Origin: CAZWBR01 sp964632305
GTDB lineage: Bacteria > Bacteroidota > Bacteroidia > Bacteroidales > Prolixibacteraceae
Length of the DNA stretch: 64,000 bases
Assembly (NCBI GenBank): GCA_964632305.1
Contig: CAZWBR010000003.1
Coordinates: 62,001 to 126,000 of the forward strand
Reading direction: 5' to 3'
The notes below the pieces were generated by a model, which saw only the letters and a program-made list of their open reading frames with translations, was not told the origin of the DNA and did not search any database. Positions 19,062-26,782 of this stretch are shown piece after piece (within the stretch, counting starts at the first letter, position 1; the number at the start of each line of letters is the position of its first letter). The translations under genes and the position numbers were made by a program.

Positions 19062-19845
19062 AATTGTTTCTGGTGTAAAAACGGACAAAGGAGTAAATAA
19101 TCTGTACTCAATCGGGCAGACGATCCTGTCCCCCGTAATGGCTCCGCGTGGTGGCGTTAATGAGTTAGTGCGCCAATAAGTTAAATCGCCGAATCATCAG
19201 TCTGCCAGTCCCGGAGGGACGTGAAACGGGTAGCCCCGGATTTCAATCCGACGAAGGATCGTGAATATTGAACAAGAGTTCCGTAGGAACGACCCATTTA
19301 TGGGGAGTAAGACGGAAGAGAAAAGATTGAAGAGGACAGATCAAGGATCTCCCGAAACGCTTCGTCGCCCTTTCGGCGCCTGAGCCTGTCGAAGGCCGGC
19401 GTCTGAGCCTGTTCCTGAGCCTGCCGAAGGCCTCCCCTATATCATTCCCAAAAAAATAATGAAAAACCCTTCTTAGTCTATACATAATAAACAATTAATC
19501 TCTACTTTTGAAAATATTCTTTTCCCAACCGACTGAAACTAAACGATCCGCCACAGCCTCCGCTTGTACAGACCGCTATCTTGAAGCCGCGCGCGAAAGG
19601 AGTTCGCCTTCACAGGCCCCGTGGCATGGGACTGAGGGGCGGAGCTGCGAAGAATTAAAAGAACTGCCTGGCGAAAGGGTGATGAAAAACATAAATCGCT
19701 GAAATTTTGGTTTCACTGATCGCGATGCAAAAGTTGCTTTTTCCACAGACTGATAATTTAAACAGATACGTATTCCAATCCAAAATGGAACGATATAGGC
19801 ACAGATATAACAAAAATATACGTAGTACATACGTATAGCGAGACG
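19062..19845. other. Repeat-rich spacer left of the cassette region
   Basis: No gene. Contents: a GTCCCGGAGGGAC / TCCGTAGGAACGA-type Bacteroidota repeat (about 19205-19300), a block with repeated GCCTGAGCCTGTCGAAGGC-like words (19378-19435), and a perfect 8-bp stem palindrome TATACGTA-gtaca-TACGTATA (19817-19837) just before the first cassette boundary. No integron integrase is found here. Confidence 0.5.
19817..19837. repeat. Palindrome beside cassette boundary
   Basis: Perfect inverted repeat TATACGTA / TACGTATA with a 5-nt spacer, ending 8 bp before the inferred recombination point (845|846). It may be the remnant of the preceding attC or of an attI, or a coincidence. Confidence 0.4.
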
Positions 19846-19925
19846 TTGGCAGCAACCCAAAAAACCGCTCTTCGGAGTTAATTTACAGCATGATTGAAAA
19901 ACAAAAAATAAAAACCCAACCGCAC

Positions 19926-19985
19926 AAAGCAAAAGTTTGGCAGTCCTTCCCTACAAGCTTCGCTTCACTGCCAAACACTTGCTTT
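19926..19985. repeat. Large hairpin upstream of the ABC-3C operon
   Basis: A 19-bp stem with two mismatches (19926-19944 with 19967-19985; core GTTTGGCAGT / ACTGCCAAAC) and a 22-nt loop, about 60 bp before the first gene. It could be a leader structure, an attenuator or an attC relic. Confidence 0.5.
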
Positions 19986-20047
19986 CTTGCCACCGCACCT
20001 GCTTCGTGGATAGGTACCTACGATATTAATAAGTAAAAGACTATTAC

Positions 20048-21007
20048 ATGGAATTAGATTTTTCATATTTGTTCTTAAAACATGGCGATGGAGCTCGCTA
20101 TATTTTTGAGACTGCATGTGATAAAGCATTCAGAAAAGAATTTGAGCATGCTTTCAATGTTGAATGTAATCCAGGTGATGATGGTATAGATATTTTTGTT
20201 GGAGACTTTTCCGCAACTATTGATGTATATCAATGCAAATATTTTATTGAAAGATTAGGAGATTCTCAAAGAAAACAAATTGGTGAATCCTTTGATACTG
20301 CAATTAATTCAAGCAATTATGTTTTGAAAAGGTGGTTTCTTTGTGTACCAATTGGATTGACCATTGAAGAGCATAAGTGGTGGTCAAAATGGAAAAACAA
20401 AAACGAAAAAAAACATAACATTGAAATTGGGCTTTATGATAGTCGCATACTATTAGACCTCATTCAAAAACACAAAATTGATGAAGATGTTTTTGACTTA
20501 GAACAGCTTAAACTATTGAGACAAATTCATGAATACTTAGTTAACAAAAATGAAAGTTTGAAGGAAGTACTTAGTCCACCTATTGATGTTGATTACAGTG
20601 AGAGTGTTTTTATAGCCAAATTACAATCTGCAAATGTAGTAGACCATATAAAACTTTTTGAAAAACAGTTTTTTAATGCTGAAATTCTTGATAAACAAAT
20701 ATACAGCAAAGGTGTACAAAAGGAAATTATTGAATTAGAAAGTTTAAAAGCAAACATCCATGATTTATGGTTAACTCAATTTTCAAAATACAATAATACG
20801 AATGATGGTAATTCTCTTGTAGGAGAAGTGTTTGAGAGAATAGAAGACCAAAATGACACAAATTTAAAAACAGAAATACCAGTTAGTGTCATAGAGAAAA
20901 AAGGGATATTACATCAATATGCTGAAGAATGCGAATTAGGATGGGTAAAAAACTACAAAGCTAGACTGGTCGAATATTTAAAGCAAAAGGAAAATGGTCG
21001 TAAGTGA
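20048..21007 (+). CDS. ABC-3C effector-like protein with nuclease-like domain
   Basis: A 319-residue protein. The N-terminal ~130 residues look like a PD-(D/E)xK restriction-endonuclease fold: Glu33 in a helix, GDDGIDI with Asp45/Asp48, and the YQCKYF strand with Gln62-x-Lys64. The remaining helical part is of the type that binds partner proteins in ABC three-component (ABC-3C) systems. In that family the first gene carries the variable effector fused to a conserved C-terminal domain. It overlaps the next gene by 14 bp. The expected role is cleaving DNA when the ATPase senses an invader; assignment is by motif and gene order. Confidence 0.62.
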   Translation: MELDFSYLFLKHGDGARYIFETACDKAFRKEFEHAFNVECNPGDDGIDIFVGDFSATIDVYQCKYFIERLGDSQRKQIGESFDTAINSSNYVLKRWFLCVPIGLTIEEHKWWSKWKNKNEKKHNIEIGLYDSRILLDLIQKHKIDEDVFDLEQLKLLRQIHEYLVNKNESLKEVLSPPIDVDYSESVFIAKLQSANVVDHIKLFEKQFFNAEILDKQIYSKGVQKEIIELESLKANIHDLWLTQFSKYNNTNDGNSLVGEVFERIEDQNDTNLKTEIPVSVIEKKGILHQYAEECELGWVKNYKARLVEYLKQKENGRK

Positions 21008-21464
21008 AAAATATGAATTGATTGCAAGTTCAATGCGATTACTTACTCTGTTGTTTGGATTTAAAGATAAAACTTCTTTCCAAATGACTTTTGATAAGCT
21101 TATTTTATATGACTTTTATTTGCGATTCCCCAAGACTATGATAGGAGAGACTGCAAATGTTGAAGAATATGATTTTGAAGAACTATTTTCATTTTATCAT
21201 TCAGAGCCAGACAGAGAGAATTATCATAGGCTTATTAAATTCCTTAGGTCAAAAGGTCTTATTTCAAAGGTTATTAAAGATGGCTCATTTATTTATCAAA
21301 TAACGGAACTTGGGAAAACAACTGTTCTGAAAATTGACAGTCCTTTAAGCATACAACTTATAAAGAATGCAAATGTGATAGCGAAAAAATATTCTAAGAT
21401 AGCCGATTCAGTCCTTAAAGATGAGATTCATCAAAGAACTAAAAGTAACATTAAAATGGTATAG
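20994..21464 (+). CDS. ABC-3C middle component-like protein
   Basis: A 156-residue protein with helical and winged-helix-like character (LRSKGLISKVIKDGSFIYQITELGKTTV resembles recognition helix plus wing). It sits between the nuclease and the ABC ATPase with a 14-bp overlap upstream and a 2-bp gap downstream, matching the small middle component of ABC three-component systems. No catalytic motif. AT-rich codons like both neighbours. Confidence 0.62.
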   Translation: MVVSEKYELIASSMRLLTLLFGFKDKTSFQMTFDKLILYDFYLRFPKTMIGETANVEEYDFEELFSFYHSEPDRENYHRLIKFLRSKGLISKVIKDGSFIYQITELGKTTVLKIDSPLSIQLIKNANVIAKKYSKIADSVLKDEIHQRTKSNIKMV

Positions 21465-21466
21465 CG

Positions 21467-23386
21467 ATGGTACAAAATTTAAAGCTTCATAAATTAGTAT
21501 TAAAAGGCTATAGAAAAGACTACTTAGTTCCTTTTAAATCTGGATTGAATTTTATTACTGGCCCAATATCTACAGGTAAATCTTCAATTCTCGAATTTGT
21601 AAATTATGCATTAGGTAGTAAATCGCATAAGGATTATTTGGAAGTGAAAAGTAGTTGTACTGATGTTGAATTATACTTTGATATAAAGGGCATTCCATAC
21701 AAGATAGTACGACCTTTATTTTACTTTGATAGACCAATTAAAATTTATGAATGGAACTATGAATTGGATGCTTTTGAAGATAATTTTCTGATTTTTGAGA
21801 TTTCTTCCCCTTTAAATTCAAATTCATTATCAAGTTTCTTGCTTGAAAAGCTAAATGTCCCAAAAATTACTATTGCAAACCAAGCATTCAGTTTTAGAGA
21901 TTTATTTAAATATTGTTATGTGAATCAATCTAGTATTGATTCTGAAAATTTACTTGATGAGAAAAATTCTTCTACTGCATTTAAAAGAAAGCCAACCTTA
22001 GAAGTTATTTTAAATTCTTTAAACCAGTTATTGCATCAACTACGAGAGCTTAAGAAACAGAAAAAGGAAGATATTCAAAAGTTTTACGATAAAAAAAATG
22101 CAATCGTAGATTTTGTTAAAAGTGTTGAGTTATTATCAAATCCACAAAAAATATCTGAAGAGAAACAAAAGCTCGAGAATAGGAAGATAGAGATTTTAGA
22201 AGAATTAAATCAACTTAAAAATAATAGTAAAACAAAGGATGACTTTACGAAATCTTTGGAGGCTCGATTATTTATACTAAACAATGAAATTGGAAAACTA
22301 AACCAAGTTTTTCAAGATGTTAATTCTTATAAAGGAAAACTAAGCTTATTAAGAAATCAATATAATAATGAATTAATCAAGTACGATTATTTACTAATGG
22401 CACATGGTCAAATTCAAGAATTAGATTTTATACACTGTCCTTCTTGTAGTGGAGAGATAAAAAAAGGAGAATATGGCAAGTGTTGTCTTTGTGGTAGTTC
22501 TATTAATGATTTAGATGCAGAAGAGGAAAATGCTATAAAACTTGAAAAGAAAAGATTAAAGAGTAAAATAAATGAGCTGATTGATTTTATAGAAAAACAA
22601 GAAGCTGATATGAATGAAATACTCAATAACAGAAGTAATCTAATCAAAAAAAGAGCAAAGACAGAAGAGAAAATTAATTCACTTCAACAAGTATATTTGA
22701 GTCCGTTTATAAGCAAAATTGAAGAGTTAAATAGAGAAGTTGGTGAAATAGATAAACAAATCGAAAATATAGTTTTAAGTGAAAAGGTTCACTCTGAACT
22801 GCTCGGTATTATTAGTGCATTAAGAGACGAAGAGGTTAAATTGGAAGAGCTTAATGCAAAGATTAAAAGCATTGAGGAAGAAAATGAAGACTTCAACCAA
22901 ATTATACAACAACTTAGTACTTATTTTTTCAAAACTCTTGCTGCTTTTGAGTTTCCAAAATTGAAAGATGCTTATATAAGTGATAAAAACTACCTTCCAT
23001 ACGTCAGAAATGTAAAATATGATGAATTGGGTAGTGGTGGTGCAGTAACTTTAATTACAATTGGATATTTTCTATCAATTTTAAAAATTAGCTTACAGCT
23101 CAAACAAACGTATCACCCCGGAATATTAATGCTTGATACTATTGGAAAAAACTTAGGCACTTCTGATATTTCTGATAGTGAAGATGAGTTTAAGGATAGT
23201 AAGATTTTTAGATTATTAGTGAAACATCTTGCTGATTTTGCAGAATTAAATGAAAATAATATTCAACTAATTGTAATTAACAATAATACTACAACGGATG
23301 TAAAAGAAGAGGATGTTATTATGAGGTTTGATGGAGATGGCACAAAAGGGATTAAGTATGGCCTAATTGACGACTTAGGATTATAA
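21467..23386 (+). CDS. Zinc-hook ABC/SMC-like ATPase, DUF3732-type
   Basis: A 639-residue Rad50/SMC-like ATPase: Walker A GPISTGKS at 32-39; coiled coil; a hook with C324-x2-C327 and C339/C340-x-C342 (HCPSCSG...KCCLCGSS); return coiled coil; signature-like DELGSGGAVTL; and Walker B GILMLDTIG, where the usual catalytic Glu after Asp is replaced by Thr. This fits the DUF3732 ABC ATPases of three-component conflict systems. It probably senses nucleoprotein structure and licenses the nuclease. AT-rich and co-transcribed with the two genes before it. Confidence 0.75.
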   Translation: MVQNLKLHKLVLKGYRKDYLVPFKSGLNFITGPISTGKSSILEFVNYALGSKSHKDYLEVKSSCTDVELYFDIKGIPYKIVRPLFYFDRPIKIYEWNYELDAFEDNFLIFEISSPLNSNSLSSFLLEKLNVPKITIANQAFSFRDLFKYCYVNQSSIDSENLLDEKNSSTAFKRKPTLEVILNSLNQLLHQLRELKKQKKEDIQKFYDKKNAIVDFVKSVELLSNPQKISEEKQKLENRKIEILEELNQLKNNSKTKDDFTKSLEARLFILNNEIGKLNQVFQDVNSYKGKLSLLRNQYNNELIKYDYLLMAHGQIQELDFIHCPSCSGEIKKGEYGKCCLCGSSINDLDAEEENAIKLEKKRLKSKINELIDFIEKQEADMNEILNNRSNLIKKRAKTEEKINSLQQVYLSPFISKIEELNREVGEIDKQIENIVLSEKVHSELLGIISALRDEEVKLEELNAKIKSIEEENEDFNQIIQQLSTYFFKTLAAFEFPKLKDAYISDKNYLPYVRNVKYDELGSGGAVTLITIGYFLSILKISLQLKQTYHPGILMLDTIGKNLGTSDISDSEDEFKDSKIFRLLVKHLADFAELNENNIQLIVINNNTTTDVKEEDVIMRFDGDGTKGIKYGLIDDLGL

Positions 23387-23437
23387 TTTAAATGGTTCGA
23401 GCAAACCAACGCACCCATCCCTTCGCTGTCAGGCACA

Positions 23438-23482
23438 TTTGCAAGCCCACACGAGCCAACGCTCAAACCAAAGGCTTGCAAA
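23438..23482. repeat. Inverted repeat after the ABC-3C operon
   Basis: TTTGCAAGCC (23438-23447) and its exact complement (23473-23482). There is no T-run, so it is not an obvious terminator. It lies in the GC-richer tail of cassette 1. Confidence 0.5.
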
Positions 23483-23582
23483 AGAGCCTTCCTGCCCCTC
23501 CCTCCCAACCGCACTTTGGTAGTGCAGTGCTCTGATTGAAAAAATGATTATTTTTGACTGATAATAAATAAAATAAAGGGCA

Positions 23583-23719
23583 GCTGCCAACAACGGGTCA
23601 TAAAACATGCCGGTTTTATTGGGTTTGCAAGCGTTTCGTCCCGCATCAAGTTTCTTATCGTGGGATACAGACGCATCTCCGCAATCCGGCACGTTTCATA
23701 CCCGCGGCCGTTGTAAGCC
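23583..23719. repeat. attC-like site between cassettes 1 and 2
   Basis: Left arm GCTGCCAACAACGG (23583-23596) and right arm ...GCGGCCG|TTGTAAGCC (to 23719). The inner arms pair (ACAACGG..CATGCCGG with CCGGCACG..CCGTTGT) with a ~5-nt surplus on the right arm. The outermost left bases do not pair with TTGTAAGCC but do pair with TTGGCAGC at 19846, as expected when the last bases of an attC belong to the next cassette. Confidence 0.6.
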
Positions 23720-24477
23720 ATTTTAGGAAACTGCACAGACACATGAAAACTGATAATAAAATAGAAGAACTCTCAAATTTTTTTGGGGAAAAGATTAAAA
23801 GCCAAAAGATTTTTAATCCAAATATTCAGGATACCTCTGAGAAAACTCTGGTGATTGATAAACAATTAAGATTTAGGGAGTTCTCAAAGTATATTTCTGT
23901 TGAGATTTCTATTAATACGACAATTGCCGTTTCTATTAACATTCCCGATAAAGTTTGTCTGATTAATAAACCATTATTAATAAAAGGATTTCCTTATCGA
24001 TTGTTTTATGATAGTAAATTTGCTGATAATCCGGACTCGTTTCTTATTGATAATATAGACTTGTTTAAGGATTTGAGTTTATCAGACAATGAATTAATGA
24101 TTATATATAAAAATAAGTTTTGTTTTTTTGCTAATAAAACTCGTGACTTTATTGAACTGATTGGTAAATTGAAAATGATTTGCAATTCTCTTCCAACGGC
24201 GGATAAAAACACAACTGAATTAAATGGACTGCCAGATAGTTTGAAAGTTTTGGTTCCATTGACTGAAAAGTGGTCTGTGTCGGATGATGAGTTAAGAAAT
24301 GAATTGATTGACACATTTAGCTCTGAGGATAAAAAATTCATTATTGATAAAGTTGAGCCATTACTAACAGATATAAATGACTATTTGGATGACTTTAAAG
24401 AAAATCCATTGGCAGAGATTGCACAAAAAATTTGTTATTTGACAGAATTATATGAAGAAATAAAAAACGGCTTACAA
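23711..24477 (+). mobile_element. Integron-type cassette 2, 3-prime truncated
   Basis: Begins TTGTAAGCC (23711-23719) just after the inferred cleavage point. The exact complement GGCTTACAA occurs at 24469-24477, where its own attC left arm is expected near the end of the single gene. The rest of the attC is missing: sequence after 24478 is GC-rich repeat DNA, so a rearrangement removed the cassette end. Confidence 0.5.
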
Positions 24478-24537
24478 TCGAGCAGACTGCCCCGCCAGGA
24501 ATTAGCTGACGGGGAGAGCCTCACCCGCCCTAAGTAA
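23743..24537 (+). CDS. Unknown cassette-borne protein
   Basis: Not recognised. About 264 residues, AT-rich, acidic, no signal or membrane segment. The first ~150 residues read as alternating beta and helical segments (FREFSKYISVEISINTTIAVSI..., IKGFPYRLFYDSKF) and the rest as helices. The last ~20 residues (SSRLPRQELADGESLTRPK) are encoded by GC-rich sequence beyond the cassette end, so the native C terminus has probably been replaced by read-through. Genes in cassettes near defence operons are often defence or toxin genes, but nothing in this sequence shows that. Confidence 0.6.
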   Translation: MKTDNKIEELSNFFGEKIKSQKIFNPNIQDTSEKTLVIDKQLRFREFSKYISVEISINTTIAVSINIPDKVCLINKPLLIKGFPYRLFYDSKFADNPDSFLIDNIDLFKDLSLSDNELMIIYKNKFCFFANKTRDFIELIGKLKMICNSLPTADKNTTELNGLPDSLKVLVPLTEKWSVSDDELRNELIDTFSSEDKKFIIDKVEPLLTDINDYLDDFKENPLAEIAQKICYLTELYEEIKNGLQSSRLPRQELADGESLTRPK

Positions 24538-24591
24538 GACCCCTTCTCCGGCGATATTGGCCATCCGTTCATTTCCTTTAGCTACACCGCT

Positions 24592-24763
24592 GGTGCTGAT
24601 TTGCAATCAGCACCTCATTAGTCCCGGATTTGCAATCCGGATAAACACTATTAGGTGATAAGGTTCTCTAATATTATACTTGTGAGAATCAATAGGTTTT
24701 GTAAAGTGTGAAAAAGCGGATCACAGATCCGTAGCCTTGGAGTGCCAATTACAAATTGGCACT
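24592..24763. repeat. Cluster of four perfect hairpins
   Basis: GGTGCTGAT-TTGCA-ATCAGCACC (24592-24614), CCGGATT-TGC-AATCCGG (24624-24640), CGGATC-aca-GATCCG (24717-24731) and AGTGCCAATT-aca-AATTGGCACT (24741-24763). All loops are TTGCA, TGC or ACA. They look like REP-type hairpins. No function can be read from sequence. Confidence 0.65.
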
Positions 24764-25032
24764 AGCAACGATCAGAAATTATTTGTGGATTAATCCCTCT
24801 GTGAACCTCTGTGGAAATTCTCCGTGCAACTCTGTGGTACCCTCCCTTCGGTACATGATTTTGAAAGAACAAAACACCTGTTTACCACGTAATACCAATC
24901 GTTTCGGTAGGTTAGGTCATTTCTAAAACTATACCAAAGCGGGCGCAATCACCTTATTGATAAATAAACTCAGAAAAAAGGAAGCTTTTCACATCCGTTT
25001 TCCACTTCGTTAGGCTTCTTCCGACTTTCCTA

Positions 25033-25074
25033 CGGAAACACTCCGGAGATACTCCGGAGACACTCCGGAAACTG
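25033..25074. repeat. 11-bp periodic array, locus B
   Basis: CGGAAACACTC, CGGAGATACTC, CGGAGACACTC, CGGAAACTG in tandem with a strict 11-bp step. Confidence 0.75.
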
Positions 25075-25222
25075 TTTACATAATGTGAGCTTTTCTATTT
25101 TGCTGATTATTATTCACTTTACTGTTTGTGAGATTTCATCGTCCATGTTATACCATTTGTAAAACTATAAAAAACAGGATTAGGCTCATTTACTACATTT
25201 TGTTAAACCATTAAATCAGGAT

Positions 25223-25603
25223 TCAGCGGTTCCCAGCTATGATTCCACCGGGTCCGCGCACTCCGGCCGGGCAGATAAGCGCCAGCTCCACCCTCTGTTT
25301 CAGCAGTATGGGTGCGGCAAAAAGCTCTTTTAGTTCCTGTTGGTTCAGGATTACCGGGAGTTTGGCCTCTTTTTTCAGCGAGGGTAGCACGATGGCATTT
25401 TTGTTCATCCCCGGCAAGCGGTAATAATATCGCAAGCCATAGACCATATGTTTAAAGCTTCTTCTCGAAGGGGAGCGGGGATCACGGGCCAGTGCGGCCA
25501 GGTATTCGGGGTCGATCTGCTCGGGCAGATTCCTGAAATGGACAACAAACAGCGCGATGCGCCGGATATAGTTATTTAATGTGCTTTTACTCTGCCCACG
25601 CAA
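25223..25603 (-). pseudogene. Truncated tyrosine recombinase
   Basis: 126 codons matching the N-terminal SAM-like core-binding domain of phage/Xer-type integrases (SKSTLNNYIRRIALFVVHF, then the linker LPSLKKEAKLPVILNQQELKELFAAP and LKQRVELALI). Similarity ends at PAGVR, where RVSE... would be expected, and the whole catalytic domain with the R-HxxR-Y residues is missing. The 5-prime end opens at a TTG shortly after an in-frame stop. I associate this subgroup with IS91-like elements rather than with classical IntI, but that is from memory. Confidence 0.7.
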
Positions 25604-25659
25604 GGCTGGGTTATTTCAGAGATCGAATCGTTATATAAAAGATACACAACCTTAACATA

Positions 25660-25905
25660 AAGACCAACAGGCATGGCTTCACTTCCTGATTTGTTATTAA
25701 AATATGCCTGATCAGACGTGAGGTATCACCGGTATAAAAAGGAGTGATGGTATTGGTACGGGCGGCCTGTTCCTATTCAGCTTCGGTAGGGAATCTGTCT
25801 CCCATCCATTCAGCAAATGACTGGGCATCAAGCCAATTTATTTGTAACACCGACACATTTCCACGTTTAAATCCCCAAGGTTTTTTCCGGCCTGTCACTT
25901 CATAA
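25660..25905 (-). pseudogene. Broken FGE-sulfatase-domain (SUMF1-like) fragment
   Basis: On the minus strand the translation VSVLQINWLDAQSFAEWMGD followed by RFPTEAE matches the formylglycine-generating-enzyme/PvdO domain core (family pattern NVSWYDAxAFAxWxGxRLPTEAEWE). The Trp codon after TEAE is TAG (25773-25775). A frameshift near 25727 moves the rest (TSDQAYFNNKSGSEAMPVG) into another frame. Both ends are missing. It is a decayed remnant abutting the regulator gene. Confidence 0.75.
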
Positions 25906-26196
25906 TTACTTTTTAGGATATATATATTTTTGAAGGTTTTTTACATATTCTTCAAATGCTATTCGGCCTTTATCAGTAATGGAAATAACTGTGTTTGGAT
26001 AATTATTCTTAAATGATTTTTCCACATTAATATAACCAGCCTCCTGCAATTTAGTGATCTGGATGCTTATATTGCCTGCAGCAGCTTTGGTTGTATCTTT
26101 TATAAAGCTGAAATTGGCTTCTCCAGCGGTTATCAGAATAGAAACAATTGATAACCGAAGCTGCGAATGTAATATGGGGTCTAAATCGTTAAACAT
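25906..26196 (-). CDS. Small winged-helix transcriptional regulator
   Basis: A ~96-residue winged-helix protein of the ArsR/MarR-like HTH_34 type: LRLSIVSILITAGEANFSFI, then AAAGNISIQITKLQEAGYIN as the recognition helix and ISITDKGRIAFEEYV after the wing. The start at 26196 overlaps the upstream membrane protein by 8 bp, typical of regulator and membrane-partner pairs in Bacteroidota. Confidence 0.82.
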   Translation of the reverse strand: MFNDLDPILHSQLRLSIVSILITAGEANFSFIKDTTKAAAGNISIQITKLQEAGYINVEKSFKNNYPNTVISITDKGRIAFEEYVKNLQKYIYPKK

Positions 26197-26782
26197 TTTC
26201 CTTCTTTTTAGCAATATTGAGTAATATTCCCGGTATAATAAAACCGACTATCGATCCCAGCATTAAGCTAAACCCATGATATTCCCTACCAACCAAGAAA
26301 GTACCAAATCCTATTAAATTCAATAGAATGCCGCCAATTATAAGCGGTTTAAACTTTATTGATACTCCTGACAAAATAATCATAATAGCAAGCAAAATTA
26401 TAAAAACGGGGGCTAATGCATCGCCAAGATGATCGTTAAAGACGAAACCTAGTATCATAAGGTTCATACCAACCAGCCAGCCTATTGTTCCCAATATCCT
26501 TCCAAGGATATTCCTGGGTATCTGATTCTTTTTTTCTTTTCCCCGTACATAAAAAAATGTATAGATTGCCGCAAGCGGAAATAATAGACAAGTCCACACA
26601 ATATCAAAATTCTTGTACCATCCAACCAGTGAAAAAAAATACTGGAGAAAAAATACTGAAAACGTTGTACAGCCCCACAATACAATTATGTGGCCATTTT
26701 CCTGAAATCGTTGTTTTGTCTCTTCTATTGTCCTGGAAATAAGCAAGAGACTCTCTTCGGGTGTAAAATTACGTTCTTCCAT
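26189..26782 (-). CDS. Membrane protein of unknown function
   Basis: 197 residues with a cytoplasmic N terminus (LLLISRTIEETKQRFQENGH) and about five to six membrane segments. It is paired in one operon with the winged-helix regulator and overlaps its start. Such pairs are common, with unknown role, possibly membrane-linked control of the regulator. No enzymatic motif. Confidence 0.7.
   Translation of the reverse strand: MEERNFTPEESLLLISRTIEETKQRFQENGHIIVLWGCTTFSVFFLQYFFSLVGWYKNFDIVWTCLLFPLAAIYTFFYVRGKEKKNQIPRNILGRILGTIGWLVGMNLMILGFVFNDHLGDALAPVFIILLAIMIILSGVSIKFKPLIIGGILLNLIGFGTFLVGREYHGFSLMLGSIVGFIIPGILLNIAKKKENV

Larger units (their letters stand above)
19846..23710 (+). mobile_element. 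Integron-type gene cassette 1 (ABC-3C operon)
   Basis: In an integron array each cassette starts with the last bases of its own attC and ends with the rest of it. Here the unit starts after CG|TTGGCAGC (19846-19853) and the far end has the exact complement GCTGCCAA at 23583-23590. The end-site 23583-23710 folds as an imperfect hairpin (ACAACGGGTCAT... with ...ATACCCGCGGCCGTTGT) with unpaired bases on one arm, as attC sites do. The content is three co-directional AT-rich genes. The assignment is inference; no integrase is present. Confidence 0.6.
24538..25222. other. Repeat-filled spacer
   Basis: No gene. It holds the hairpin cluster, a degenerate CTCTGTGAACC / CTCTGTGGAAATT series (about 24799-24841) and the 11-bp array at 25033-25074. 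Confidence 0.5.

Noticed and set aside
19576..19932. 118-codon leftward open frame across the cassette border
   Set aside because: Low-complexity Phe/Cys/Ile-rich translation crossing a palindrome and the inferred recombination point; not protein-like.
25223..25603. Functional integron integrase for the cassettes
   Set aside because: The frame lacks the whole catalytic domain and sits at the wrong end of the array; its subgroup looks IS91-associated rather than IntI.
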